In this document: positions 50,055-58,209 of the stretch, in pieces
Position numbering within the stretch: position 1 is the first letter of the stretch
How the letters are laid out: every line of letters begins with the position of its first letter
Position numbers and translations under genes: made by a program
Origin: Streptomyces sp. HB132
Lineage (GTDB): Bacteria; Actinomycetota; Actinomycetes; Streptomycetales; Streptomycetaceae
Direction of reading: 5' to 3'
Assembly (NCBI RefSeq): GCF_016909575.1
Contig: NZ_JAFBGA010000007.1
Coordinates: forward strand, 310,001-374,000
Length of the DNA stretch: 64,000 bases
Notes under the pieces: generated by a model
Told to the model about the DNA's origin: nothing
Seen by the model: the letters and a program-made list of their open reading frames with translations, nothing else
Database searches by the model: none

Positions 50055-51344
50055 ATGATCGACCATTCGGCGCACGTCACGTCCGCCCGACAGACGAACT
50101 GGGCCGGCAACATCACCTTCGGCGCGAAGAGACTGCGCACCCCCGCCTCGATCGCCGAACTGCAGGACATCGTCTCCGCCGGAACGGCCGTCAAAGTACT
50201 GGGTACCGGTCATTCCTTCAACACCGTCGCGGACACCCGGGGTGACCTGATATCCGTCACGGGCCTGCCCAGATCGGTCGAGATCGACCGGGAGGCCGGC
50301 ACCGCGACGGTCAGCGCCGGTCTGCGCTTCGGCGAGCTGACCGGCACCCTGCACCGCAGCGGGTTCGCACTGCACAATCTCGGCTCGCTGCCCCATATCT
50401 CCGTGGCCGGAGCATGCGCCACAGGCACCCACGGTTCGGGCATGGGAAACCGCTCCCTCGCAGGTGCCGTCAGGGCGCTGGAACTCGTCACCGCGGACGG
50501 CCGGATCGTGACGCTGAAACGGGGCGACGCGGACTTCGCCGGTGCGGTCGTCTCCATGGGCGCGCTGGGGGTGGTGACCCGACTGACCCTGGACCTCGTG
50601 CCCGCCTTCGAGATCCAGCAGTGGGTGTACGAGGGGCTCTCGCAGAAGCAGGCGCTCCACCGGTTCGACGAGGTGATGTCGCGGGCCTACAGCGTGAGCC
50701 TCTTCACCGGCTGGCACGGCGGCCCGATCGACCAGGTGTGGCTCAAACACCGGGTGGAGGACGGGGGGCCCCGCACCGTTCCTGACCGGTGGCACGGAGC
50801 GACGCTCGCGCAGGGGCCCAGGCATCCGGTCCCTGGCGTGGCGGCCGAGCACTGCACGGAGCAGCAGGGTAAAGCCGGCCCGTGGCACGCCAGGCTGCCC
50901 CACTTCCGCCTCGAATTCACCCCGAGCAACGGGGAGGAACTGCAGTCGGAGTACTTCGTCGCCCGGCACGACGCCGTGGCGGCCTACGAGGCCCTCGACC
51001 GGATCCGGCAGCGGTTCTCGCCCCTGCTCCAGGTCGGGGAGATCCGCACCGTGGCCGCCGACGACCTGTGGCTCAGTCCGGCCCAGGGGAGGGACTCCGT
51101 GGCGTTCCACTTCACCTGGGTGCCGGACACCGCAGCCGTCACGCCCGCCCTCGGGGCCATCGAGGAGGCCCTGGCTCCGTTCCGCGCCAGGCCGCACTGG
51201 GGCAAGGTCTTCACCACGCCGCCGGACACACTCCGGGAGCTGTACGGCCACTACGCCGACTTCGAGCGCCTCGTCGAACGGCTCGACCCCACCGGCACGT
51301 TCCGCAACGCGTTCCTGGCGCACACCTTCCCCCGCATCGAGTGA
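50055..51344 (+). CDS. alditol oxidase (FAD-linked, AldO-like)
   Basis: 429 residues from ATG 50055. GGAGG is very close (1 nt) to it, so the start is reasonable but not certain. The FAD domain has KVLGTGHSFNTVADTRGDLI with the His (H53) that carries covalent FAD in AldO of S. coelicolor, and GSLPHISVAGACATGTHGSG. The substrate domain holds FTGWHGGPIDQVWLKHR, CTEQQGKAGPWHARLPHFRL and HWGKVFTTPPDTL. The enzyme oxidises terminal hydroxyls of sugar alcohols such as xylitol or sorbitol with O2, giving H2O2. Overall similarity to AldO is high by eye. Confidence 0.88.
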   Translation: MIDHSAHVTSARQTNWAGNITFGAKRLRTPASIAELQDIVSAGTAVKVLGTGHSFNTVADTRGDLISVTGLPRSVEIDREAGTATVSAGLRFGELTGTLHRSGFALHNLGSLPHISVAGACATGTHGSGMGNRSLAGAVRALELVTADGRIVTLKRGDADFAGAVVSMGALGVVTRLTLDLVPAFEIQQWVYEGLSQKQALHRFDEVMSRAYSVSLFTGWHGGPIDQVWLKHRVEDGGPRTVPDRWHGATLAQGPRHPVPGVAAEHCTEQQGKAGPWHARLPHFRLEFTPSNGEELQSEYFVARHDAVAAYEALDRIRQRFSPLLQVGEIRTVAADDLWLSPAQGRDSVAFHFTWVPDTAAVTPALGAIEEALAPFRARPHWGKVFTTPPDTLRELYGHYADFERLVERLDPTGTFRNAFLAHTFPRIE

Positions 51345-51425
51345 GAGGTGTTCGCGCCTTTCCCGCACGCCCACCGGATCGGCTGACGGCGTGCCGTGTC
51401 ACAGCTCCCGATCGGTGCTCAAGAA

Positions 51426-51449
51426 CCGTGGGGGCTCTCCCCCGCACGG
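51426..51449. terminator. hairpin between alditol oxidase and MASE1 genes
   Basis: CCGTGGGGG (51426-51434) pairs with CCCCC-GCACGG (51439-51449), with a single-base bulge and a 4-nt loop. It lies in the 196-nt convergent intergenic region. Confidence 0.55.
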
Positions 51450-51540
51450 CCCGTCCGCCACCCGCCGCCCCGCCGCGCCGTCGCCCGCAAGCCCCCCGAG
51501 TCCTCTCGTTCGGATCAGGCTCGGATCCGAACAGAAGACC

Positions 51541-52545
51541 TCAGGGGCTATCCCAGCCGCTCCGCGGCCCGCTGGAGGCGCCCCCTCCCGAAGGCCGTGG
51601 CGAGAGTTCCTCGACCAGGGCGGCCAGTTCCTCGCACGCCACCTCGGTCTCATGACGGATGTTGTTGTGCTCGGTCACGATCGCCGCGAGGAGGAGCGCG
51701 GTGAGCGCGATACAGCCGTTGAGGACACACAGGTTGAGCATCACCTCGAGCACGGAGTGGTCGGCGAACGGTCCCACACCGTCGGTTCCGGCGATGATCG
51801 CCATGACGGACATGAAGAGGGAGCAGGGGGAGCTACCGGCCAACTGGAAGCGGAGTGCCGCCCAGACGAGCACCGGGAAGAGGAGGTAGATCATGGACAG
51901 CGAACTTCGGGTCGCCAGGAGCGTCGCCACCACGGTGACCACCGCGAGTGCCCCCGCTTCCGCCCACCGGTCGTCGACCTTCGGCAGGCGCGCCTTGCGC
52001 AGGACGAGCAGCAGCGGGGTGACCATGAGCACTCCCATCGCGTCTCCCGCCCACCAGGCCGACCAGACCGACCAGAACTCCGCCGCGGGCAGATCGCCGC
52101 TCAGCATCTGAACCCCGGTGCCCACCGTCGCGCTGATCACCATGCCGCCCAGGGCTCCCAGGAAGACCAGGGCGACCCCGTCCCGCAGCCGGTCAAGTTC
52201 GGTGCGGAATCCAGCCACGCGCAGGGCCAGGAAGGAACACAGCGGCGCCAGAACGCTGCCCGCCGCGATGACCGGGCCCGAGAACGTAAGGCCGTCGCCG
52301 ACCGTGATGACGGTGAGGAGCGCACCGAGCGCGATCCCGGGCCAGATCCGGGGACCCAGGTACAGCAGCGAAGCGAGTGCGATCCCCGAGGGCGGCCACA
52401 AGGGAGTGACGACCGAGCTCTCCACCTCGACCGGCCTGAGGAGGCCGGCCCGTCCGGACACGTAGTAGGCAGCGGCGATGCCCAGCATCTGCAGGACGAG
52501 CACGGCTCGGCGTCTTGTTCCCTCGCTGCGGATCACGGGTCCCAT
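51541..52545 (-). CDS. MASE1 membrane sensor domain protein
   Basis: 334 residues from ATG 52545; GTG 52584 in frame is an alternative and neither has a strong site. Eight or so membrane helices carry MASE1 landmarks: YYVSGRAGLLRPVEVESSVV, TPLWPPSGIALASLLYLGPR, WPGIALGALLTVIT and WWAGDAMGVLMVTPLLLVLR. MASE1 is normally the sensor of a kinase, cyclase or phosphatase; here it ends with a short coiled segment (EVACEELAALVEELS) and no output domain. The output may be the SpoIIE-type phosphatase encoded immediately upstream. Confidence 0.82.
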   Translation of the reverse strand: MGPVIRSEGTRRRAVLVLQMLGIAAAYYVSGRAGLLRPVEVESSVVTPLWPPSGIALASLLYLGPRIWPGIALGALLTVITVGDGLTFSGPVIAAGSVLAPLCSFLALRVAGFRTELDRLRDGVALVFLGALGGMVISATVGTGVQMLSGDLPAAEFWSVWSAWWAGDAMGVLMVTPLLLVLRKARLPKVDDRWAEAGALAVVTVVATLLATRSSLSMIYLLFPVLVWAALRFQLAGSSPCSLFMSVMAIIAGTDGVGPFADHSVLEVMLNLCVLNGCIALTALLLAAIVTEHNNIRHETEVACEELAALVEELSPRPSGGGASSGPRSGWDSP

Positions 52546-52599
52546 AAGACACCGGCGGTGAAAGGAGGCCGATGTGACACGCACGGCAGCCGGACGTCC

Positions 52600-53433
52600 T
52601 TACCCGGCCCGTGCGGAGGTGTTCTCGTGGCGCAGGACGAGGACGGCAGCGTCGTCCTCGTGGCCCGTGAACACTGCGGCGTGGAGCACTCGGTCCGCCA
52701 GCTCCTCGGCGTCGGCGCGGTAGTGGGCGCTCACCAGACGCCTGATCCGGTCCAGACCGTCGTCGATCGTCATCGAAGGCCCTTCGACGACTCCGTCGGT
52801 GAGCAGGACGAAAGCACCCTCGGCATCAAGAACGCGCCGGGTCACGGGGTAGTGCTGGTGCGGTTCGACGCCGAGCGGGAGGCCGCCGGCGTCGGCGGTG
52901 ACGCCCGAGCGTCCGTCGGCGGTCGCCCAGACAGCGGCGACATGGCCCGCGCGGGCGCTTTGCAGCTCACGGGTCAGCGGATCCAGCCGGAGGAACGAGC
53001 ACGTCGCGAAGAGCGCTGAGTCCATCGATATGATCAGATCGTTCGTCCGGCGCATGAGATCGCCCGGATCAGCGGCCGATCCGGCGATCGCGCGCATGGC
53101 GATCCGGACCTGCCCCATGAAAGCGGCCGCGTCCACGTCATGCCCCTGGACGTCTCCTATGGCCAGAGCGAGTGCCCCGTCCGGCAGCAGGAAACCGTCG
53201 TACCAGTCGCCGCCGATGTCCAGCCCGTCGCGGGCGGGAGCGTAGCGAGCAGCGGTCCGGAGTCCGGGGAAGCCGGGCAGCGCCGTGGGCAGCATGTTGC
53301 GTTGCAGGGCCTGTGCCAGTTCGACGCGGGCCTGGTGCAGCTCCACCTCCCGCCGGGCACGGGCAGTGAGGTGCTGCAGAGTGCTGAGCAGGTCCTCGGC
53401 GCTCGCGGACCGGGGAGTTCGACGCCGGTTCAT
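52600..53433 (-). CDS. PP2C/SpoIIE-type serine phosphatase
   Basis: 277 residues. A coiled-coil N-terminus (LLSTLQHLTARARREVELHQ) leads to the SpoIIE domain: RNMLPTALPGFPGLRTAARY, IGGDWYDGFLLPDGALALAI, GDVQGHDVDAAAFMGQVRIA, FVLLTDGVVEGP and TGHEDDAAVLVLRHEN. These Asp residues bind the two metals. The protein lacks its own sensor, and the MASE1 gene follows 54 nt downstream, so a split sensor-phosphatase pair is likely. The target could be an anti-anti-sigma (STAS) protein. Confidence 0.85.
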   Translation of the reverse strand: MNRRRTPRSASAEDLLSTLQHLTARARREVELHQARVELAQALQRNMLPTALPGFPGLRTAARYAPARDGLDIGGDWYDGFLLPDGALALAIGDVQGHDVDAAAFMGQVRIAMRAIAGSAADPGDLMRRTNDLIISMDSALFATCSFLRLDPLTRELQSARAGHVAAVWATADGRSGVTADAGGLPLGVEPHQHYPVTRRVLDAEGAFVLLTDGVVEGPSMTIDDGLDRIRRLVSAHYRADAEELADRVLHAAVFTGHEDDAAVLVLRHENTSARAG

Positions 53434-53538
53434 GGGCCGCTCCGCGTTCCGATGGTTCCTGCATCATATTTCGGCACCGGGACTCCTGCGAGCGCTGCGC
53501 GGATGCCCGCGCGGTGGGCGTCCGTACGGTCGGTCAGG

Positions 53539-54015
53539 TCAGCTGACGGCCCGGCCGAGGGAGACGGTGAGACGTCCCAGGGTCTCCTGCAGAGCCAGGA
53601 TCTCCTGGACGGACAGGCCTGTGGCCGCGAGGATCGAGCGGGGGACCGGCAGGGCGCGTTCGCGCAGCTCCGCGCCGTCGTCGGTGAGGTGGACGGTGAC
53701 CGACCGCTCGTCCGCAGGGCTGCGCTCGCGCCTGACGAGACCGGCCGACTCCAGCCGCTTCAGCAGCGGCGACAGCGTGCCGGAATCCAGGCGCAGCCAC
53801 TCGCCGATCGTCTTGACCTGCTGCGGGCCGTGCTCCCAGAGCACCATCATCGCCAGGTACTGCGGGTACGTGAGGCCGAGGTCCCTGAGCGCTTCCCGGT
53901 AGAAAGCGCCGAACGCGCGCGAGGCGGCCTGCAGCGAGAAGCAGACCTGGTGGTCCAGCTTGAGCAGTTCCGTGTCAGGCAGCTCGGTCAGGTCCGGGGT
54001 CGGTAGTGGCGTCAT
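53539..54015 (-). CDS. ohrR: MarR-family organic-hydroperoxide sensor OhrR
   Basis: 158 residues. The N-terminus LLKLDHQVCFSLQAASRAFG has the peroxide-reactive Cys (C25) in the OhrR position, and the winged helix is LRLDSGTLSPLLKRLESAGL with VRRERSPADERSVTVHLTDD. OhrR binds DNA when reduced and lets go when the Cys is oxidised by organic peroxides. It is divergent from ohr across a 110-nt region holding the operator. Confidence 0.92.
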   Translation of the reverse strand: MTPLPTPDLTELPDTELLKLDHQVCFSLQAASRAFGAFYREALRDLGLTYPQYLAMMVLWEHGPQQVKTIGEWLRLDSGTLSPLLKRLESAGLVRRERSPADERSVTVHLTDDGAELRERALPVPRSILAATGLSVQEILALQETLGRLTVSLGRAVS

Positions 54016-54047
54016 AGGTCCAGAGTAGCCTGCCGCGTATCATTTAG

Positions 54048-54067
54048 TTGTGCACAATTGAATTGTG
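54048..54067. promoter_or_regulatory. OhrR operator between ohrR and ohr
   Basis: CACAATT-G-AATTGTG (54053-54067) is a perfect palindrome with a single central G. It overlaps TTGTGCACAA (54048-54057), itself a palindrome. The A/T-rich palindrome is striking in this GC-rich DNA and fits known OhrR sites (ACAATT...AATTGT). Confidence 0.8.
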
Positions 54068-54126
54068 TGTCACTCTCTTGGGGGTGGCCGGTCCGCAGCC
54101 ACCGCCGTACGAGAGAAGGGCACCTC

Positions 54127-54537
54127 ATGGACGCGCTGTACACCGCTGCCGCCACCGCCAACGGCCGCGAAGGCCGGGCAGTGAGCTCGGACGGACGGAT
54201 CGATCTGGCGCTCGCACTGCCGCCGGCCCTCGGAGGCAACGGGGAGGGCACCAACCCCGAGCAGCTTTTCGCCGCCGGCTATGCCGCGTGTTTCGCCAGT
54301 GCGATGAGCTCGGTCGCCCGCGAGATGAAGGTCGACACCAAGGACGTCTCGGTGACGGCCGAGGTCTCGATCGGCAAGGACGATTCGGGCTTCGGTCTCG
54401 CGGTCGTCATGCGCGTCGAGCTGCCTGAGGCGCTCGAAGGCGAGACCGGTCGACGCCTGGTCGAGGCGACGCACGCCTACTGCCCCTACTCCAAGGCCAC
54501 GCGCGGCAACATAGAGGTCGAGCTCGTCATCGAGTAA
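54127..54537 (+). CDS. ohr: organic hydroperoxide resistance protein Ohr
   Basis: 136 residues from ATG 54127 (AGAAGGG 7 nt upstream); the frame is open earlier but without a site. It is an OsmC/Ohr-fold thiol peroxidase with catalytic C55 in GYAACFASAM and C119 in THAYCPYSKATRG. LALALPPALGGNGEGTNPEQ holds the conserved Gly-rich loop. It reduces organic hydroperoxides using lipoylated proteins as reductant. The gene is controlled by the divergent ohrR. Confidence 0.93.
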   Translation: MDALYTAAATANGREGRAVSSDGRIDLALALPPALGGNGEGTNPEQLFAAGYAACFASAMSSVAREMKVDTKDVSVTAEVSIGKDDSGFGLAVVMRVELPEALEGETGRRLVEATHAYCPYSKATRGNIEVELVIE

Positions 54538-54564
54538 CGGACGGGGGCATCGAGTAACGGACGG
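54528..54564. repeat. 17-bp direct repeat duplicating the ohr stop region
   Basis: CATCGAGTAACGGACGG occurs at 54528-54544 and 54548-54564, a 20-bp period. The first copy contains the ohr stop codon, so the second copy is a non-coding duplicate leading into the terminator. Confidence 0.8.
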
Positions 54565-54593
54565 TTCCCCACCCGTTACCGGGTGGGGAACCG
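54562..54593. terminator. strong bidirectional hairpin between ohr and tRNA-Trp
   Basis: CGGTTCCCCACCCG (54562-54575) pairs perfectly with CGGGTGGGGAACCG (54580-54593) across a TTAC loop. It should end transcripts of both the ohr gene and the minus-strand tRNA. Confidence 0.8.
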
Positions 54594-54599
54594 ATTCTG

Positions 54600-54672
54600 C
54601 AGGGGCGGCAGGAGTCGAACCTGCGGCATCCGGTTTTGGAGACCGGCGCTCTGGCCTCTGAGCTACACCCCC
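54600..54672 (-). tRNA. tRNA-Trp (anticodon CCA)
   Basis: A complete cloverleaf is seen on the minus strand. The D stem is GCTC/GAGC, the anticodon stem CCGGT/ACCGG with loop CTCCAAA (anticodon 54639-54637, CCA), and the T stem GCAGG/CCTGC with loop TTCGACT. The acceptor is GGGGGTG/CGCCCCT, with wobbles at G1:U72 and U6:G67; the usual streptomycete form, as I remember it, starts A1-U72 without these. CCA is not encoded. It may be a second or diverged tRNA-Trp copy. Confidence 0.85.
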
Positions 54673-54834
54673 TCGGCGGACTCAGCCTCGCAGTAGCCCG
54701 CGCCCGCCGACAACCGGATTTCCGGTGGCTGCCTCCGTTCCCCGGGTCCGCCCCACGGCGGTCGAAGGCGAACGCGTACACTCGGCTCCCGTTTCCGCTG
54801 ATTGGCGGGCATAACCGATTGATAGGCAGTTCAC

Positions 54835-54996
54835 GTGAGTTTCACAGAGGCATCCGACGCACCGATCTACGCCGGTCTGGTGGAGGAGCAGGGCGACGTT
54901 CCGGCCGAGGTGCGGAGGGTGGCCGAGGAGACCCTGCAGGAGGTGGAGAGCGTGCTCGACTTCAGCGCGGTGCGCGCACCTGCCACCGCCCGCTGA
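54835..54996 (+). CDS. short conserved-looking protein
   Basis: 53 residues from GTG 54835 to TGA 54994-54996. The translation begins VSFTEASDAPIYAGLVEEQG and continues DVPAEVRRVAEETLQEVESV and LDFSAVRAP, an acidic helical protein. There is no clear ribosome binding site, but a plausible promoter-like region precedes it. I have no firm family name; the regular helix and third-position bias suggest a real gene. Confidence 0.55.
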   Translation: MSFTEASDAPIYAGLVEEQGDVPAEVRRVAEETLQEVESVLDFSAVRAPATAR

Positions 54997-55108
54997 GCCG
55001 GGCCCGGATCATGCCCCGGGCCCTGGCGCACCAGGGCCGGATCATGTCGGCCGACGTGGGCAGGATCATCTCCGGCGCCCCCTGGTTCCCCATCGTTCGG
55101 AGCACCGC

Positions 55109-55741
55109 GTGACCATCAGCCTGCACCGCTCAGCGGCCGTCCTGTTCCAGGGCGACAGCATCACCGATGTAGGACGGCTCGTGGAACGGGACTGCCCTCT
55201 CGGCAACGGCTACGCCCGGATGGCGGCCGAACGCGTGCGATCCGCCCGGCCGGACAGCGGTATCACATTCGTCAACCGGGGTGTCAGCGGCGACGGCGTC
55301 TCGGATCTGCGCGCTCGATGGCGTGAGGACACCCTGGACCTCGCGCCGGACGTGGTGTCCGTCCTGATCGGTGTGAACGACACCTGGCGCCGCTACGACT
55401 CCGGCGCCGTCACCTCGGTCCGCGCGTACGAGAACGACTACCGGACCATCCTCACGCAGGTCCGCGACGAACTCGGCGCCCAGCTCATCCTCATCGAGCC
55501 GTTCCTCGTGCCGGTCCGGGACGAACAGTGGGCCTGGCGCGAGGACCTCGACCCCCGGATCCAGGCGGTCCGACGGCTGGCCGAGGAGTTCGGAGCCGCG
55601 CTGCTGGCGGCGGACGGCCTGCTCAACCAGGCGGCGCGCGCCGCCGGGGGCGCCGAATGCATCGCGGGTGACGGAATCCACCCCACCCCGCTGGGGCACA
55701 CGCTCCTGGCGGAGGCGTGGACGGCACTGGCCGGCCTCTAG
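55109..55741 (+). CDS. SGNH/GDSL hydrolase
   Basis: 210 residues from GTG 55109 (CGGAG 6 nt upstream). Block I is VLFQGDSITDVGR (Ser nucleophile), block II is NRGVSGDG, block III is LIGVNDTW (Asn), and block V is GDGIHPTPLGH (Asp/His). No signal peptide is present, so it is cytoplasmic. Similar enzymes hydrolyse esters or rhamnogalacturonan acetyl groups; substrate unknown. Its stop codon overlaps that of the convergent ATP-binding gene by two bases. Confidence 0.87.
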   Translation: MTISLHRSAAVLFQGDSITDVGRLVERDCPLGNGYARMAAERVRSARPDSGITFVNRGVSGDGVSDLRARWREDTLDLAPDVVSVLIGVNDTWRRYDSGAVTSVRAYENDYRTILTQVRDELGAQLILIEPFLVPVRDEQWAWREDLDPRIQAVRRLAEEFGAALLAADGLLNQAARAAGGAECIAGDGIHPTPLGHTLLAEAWTALAGL

Positions 55742-56271
55742 CGTCCGGGGGACCCCAGCACGGGGATCCTGGCCCAGACGGTCTTCCCGGTCCTGCCGGG
55801 CCGCGACCAGCCCCAGGAACTGCTCAGAGCATCGATGATGCGCAGACCCCGCCCGCGCTCCAGCGACTCGTCCGCCTGGCGCAGGACGGGCATCTCGGGG
55901 CTGGGGTCGTTCACCGCGCAGACCAGCGTCCCGTCCTGGCGGGCGAGGCCGAGCCGGGCGGCCTGCCGCCCGGCGTGCTCCTCGCCGGGATTCAGCCCGT
56001 GGCAGACCGCGTTGCTCATCAGCTCGCCCGCGACGAGGGCGACATCGTCCGCACCGGAGTGCAGCTCCCAGCGCTCCAGAGCCTCGCGGACGAAGGCCCG
56101 TGCCTGCCGCAGGCTCTCCGGATCCGCGCCGAGGCCGTGCGTGGTGAACCCCGGGGCCCCGATCCCGAGATCCCGCGCCAACTCGTCGTGAGGATCCGGA
56201 TCCGCGCTGTCCCCGGCCGGACCGGGCACGAGTGCTGCCCCTCCGTGACGTGGTGTGTTCTCCGCGTACAT
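55738..56271 (-). CDS. HATPase anti-sigma-factor-like ATP-binding protein
   Basis: 177 residues. After a disordered N-terminus the GHKL fold shows ADDVALVAGELMSNAVCHGL (N box), PSPEMPVLRQ, ESLERGRGLRIIDALSSSWG (G1 box) and GKTVWARIPV. Such RsbW/SpoIIAB-like proteins phosphorylate STAS partners or bind sigma factors. Together with the DUF397 and XRE genes downstream on the other strand it forms the typical actinomycete whiJ-like set. A 26-bp inverted repeat lies in the intergenic region. Confidence 0.85.
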   Translation of the reverse strand: MYAENTPRHGGAALVPGPAGDSADPDPHDELARDLGIGAPGFTTHGLGADPESLRQARAFVREALERWELHSGADDVALVAGELMSNAVCHGLNPGEEHAGRQAARLGLARQDGTLVCAVNDPSPEMPVLRQADESLERGRGLRIIDALSSSWGWSRPGRTGKTVWARIPVLGSPGR

Positions 56272-56356
56272 GAGCGCTGATCGCCCTCCGCTGAAAGCCG
56301 GTCAGGGGTGCCTTGGGGGCCGGATGACCACTAGTATCCTCGCCGTCCGCGCACTT

Positions 56357-56382
56357 GGTGCAATTGCAGCCGGAATTGCACC
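56357..56382. promoter_or_regulatory. inverted repeat in the whiJ-like module promoter region
   Basis: GGTGCAATT (56357-56365) and AATTGCACC (56374-56382) are perfect 9-bp arms with an 8-nt spacer. The left arm also sits in TGCAATTGCA (56359-56368), another palindrome. It lies between divergent genes and is a good candidate site for the XRE regulator encoded downstream. Confidence 0.55.
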
Positions 56383-56473
56383 CAGGGGTGTGAGCGGGAG
56401 ACACCTGTTCACCCGGTGCGGGGCCCCGGTTGCACACCGGGAAGCATCAGCGCAACGAAAAGGAATGGACCGC

Positions 56474-56710
56474 ATGCAGCACATCGACAACGGCGTCCCC
56501 GCCAACTCCCTCACCGGCGTGGAGTGGAGGAAGAGCCACCACAGCAACCCCAGTGGGAACTGCGTGGAGATGGCCCGGCTGCCCGGCGGTGCGGTGGCCG
56601 TACGCAACTCCCGCCACCCCGAAGGACCCGCGCTCGTGTACACCCGCGACGAAGTACACGCGTTCCTCGCGGGCGTCAGGGACGGCGACTTCGACGTCAT
56701 GACCGGCTGA
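56474..56710 (+). CDS. DUF397 domain protein
   Basis: 78 residues from ATG 56474 (AAAAGGA 9 nt upstream); ATG 56465 is in frame but its site is too near. The core is LTGVEWRKSHHSNPSGNCVE, MARLPGGAVAVRNSRHPEGP and LVYTRDEVHAFLAGVRDGDF, the standard DUF397 pattern. In streptomycetes these small proteins accompany XRE regulators of the whiJ/Scr1 type and are considered their partners, perhaps as toxin-like or co-regulators. The partner gene begins 107 nt later. Confidence 0.9.
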   Translation: MQHIDNGVPANSLTGVEWRKSHHSNPSGNCVEMARLPGGAVAVRNSRHPEGPALVYTRDEVHAFLAGVRDGDFDVMTG

Positions 56711-56817
56711 GCGAGCGGCGGAACGGGCCGAAAGGCGCGGCGTTTTCGAATCGGCCGGGCCTTTGTGGGGCTCCTGATGGCACACTGGCGTCACGACGTC
56801 AGTCCTCAGGAGTCCGC

Positions 56818-57726
56818 ATGCCCGGCATCGAACCGCTACAGCCGTCACGGAGGCCGACCCTCGCCCCGGCCCTGGGGGCAAGCCCCACGGCGTTGCGTCT
56901 GGTTCTGGGCGCGCAGCTCCGCCGGATGCGGGGCGAGGCGGGCATCACTCCCGAAGTCGCGGCGGACCGGATCCGGTGCTCGACGGCGAAGATCAGCCGG
57001 ATGGAGACGGGGCACTCCCCGTGCAAGGAACGCGATGCCGCCGATCTCCTGGCGCTGTACGGCGTGACCGATCCCGCCAGGACGGCCGAGTTCATCGATC
57101 TGGTGCGCAGGGCCGGGCAGCGCGGATGGTGGCGCAACTACGCCGACGTGCTGCCGGACTGGTTCGAGCCCCTGGTCGGCCTGGAGGAGGCCGCCGCGTC
57201 GATCCGTACGTACGAGGGGCACTACGTTCCGGGGCTTCTGCAGACGGCCGACTACGCCTACGCGGTGGTGCGTTCCGGACACGCCCTCGAATCGGAGGAG
57301 GTCACCCGGCGCCGCGTCGAACTGAGGATCAGGCGGCAGCAGTTGCTGCAGCGACGTGATGCGCCGAAGCTCTGGGTGCTGCTTGACGAGGCCGTGCTGA
57401 TGCGCCCCACGGGTGGCGCCCGGGTGATGCGCGAACAGCTTGCCCACCTCATCGAGATGACGGACCAGCCTCACGTGATCGTGCAGGTGGCCCCTTTCGA
57501 GGTGACCGCCCATACGTCTCCGGGTAACGGCATCACGTATCTGCGGTTCGCGATGGAAGGGTTGCCCGATGTCGCGTACATCGAGCACCTGACCAACGCC
57601 ACGTCCGTGAACAAGCAGGAGAGCACGGACGAGTACCGGTGGATTCTGGACTCGCTCAGTGCCCAGTCGCCGAGCCCGGCCGAGAGCCGGGGCCTGCTGA
57701 GGCTGGCGCTCGAGAGGTACAGCTGA
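56818..57726 (+). CDS. XRE-family regulator with DUF5753 (Scr1/whiJ type)
   Basis: 302 residues from ATG 56818 (AGGAG 6 nt upstream). HTH: LVLGAQLRRMRGEAGITPEV, then AADRIRCSTAKISRMETGHS. From ~120 the DUF5753 domain has SIRTYEGHYVPGLLQTADYA, RRQQLLQRRDAPKLWVLLDE and GNGITYLRFAMEGLPDVAYI. This is the regulator of the DUF397/ATP-binding set. Streptomyces genomes contain dozens of these units, and WhiJ itself affects development. It may bind the inverted repeat at 56357. Confidence 0.9.
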   Translation: MPGIEPLQPSRRPTLAPALGASPTALRLVLGAQLRRMRGEAGITPEVAADRIRCSTAKISRMETGHSPCKERDAADLLALYGVTDPARTAEFIDLVRRAGQRGWWRNYADVLPDWFEPLVGLEEAAASIRTYEGHYVPGLLQTADYAYAVVRSGHALESEEVTRRRVELRIRRQQLLQRRDAPKLWVLLDEAVLMRPTGGARVMREQLAHLIEMTDQPHVIVQVAPFEVTAHTSPGNGITYLRFAMEGLPDVAYIEHLTNATSVNKQESTDEYRWILDSLSAQSPSPAESRGLLRLALERYS

Positions 57727-57784
57727 AGCAGCCAGCCCCCCGAGGGCTCCACCTGTTGTGCTCGGTCAGGGAGACATTCTCCTG

Positions 57785-57883
57785 ATGACGTGCGACCCGG
57801 TGCAGCCGGACATCTCCTACCGGCACAGTCCCGTGGTGGACACCTGGAGTGCGCAGATCCCGCAAGCGGATCCGAACGCCTGA
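57785..57883 (+). CDS. possible 32-residue open frame after XRE gene
   Basis: ATG 57785 follows AGGGAGACATTCTCCTG, a distant binding site. It gives TCDPVQPDISYRHSPVVDTW and a short tail. It has no recognised relative and may be chance. Confidence 0.2.
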   Translation: MTCDPVQPDISYRHSPVVDTWSAQIPQADPNA

Positions 57884-58209
57884 TGAGCTGAGGCTCGTCA
57901 GGGGCCGGCCAGAGTGCCGCTTTCGTCCCTACGTGTTCGACGGCCAACTGTCCTAACGGAGCGCCGGCCGTCAGGAGTCCGCAGCCGCGCCGGTGCCGTC
58001 ACTTCTCCTCAACAATCACGAGCCTGTCGATCACCAACCGACCCCGAAACCGGTGGACATACGCTGTCCTCGCTAAGGTTCTGGCACGACTTCCGTGATT
58101 GGGGACAATCCGTCACGGCTACTGGACGAGCGGGGAGCGTGGTGCTTGCCCGTGGTGCGTGCCGTGATCGGCTGTGGCTGGCTGAAAAGTGCGGAGAGGG
58201 GGAGGGGCA
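57884..58209. other. 326-nt gap without a recognised gene
   Basis: Open frames on the plus strand are rich in Arg/Ser and have no motif. The region presumably contains the promoter of the GyrB-like gene at 58210, but no convincing -35/-10 pair was found. Confidence 0.4.
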
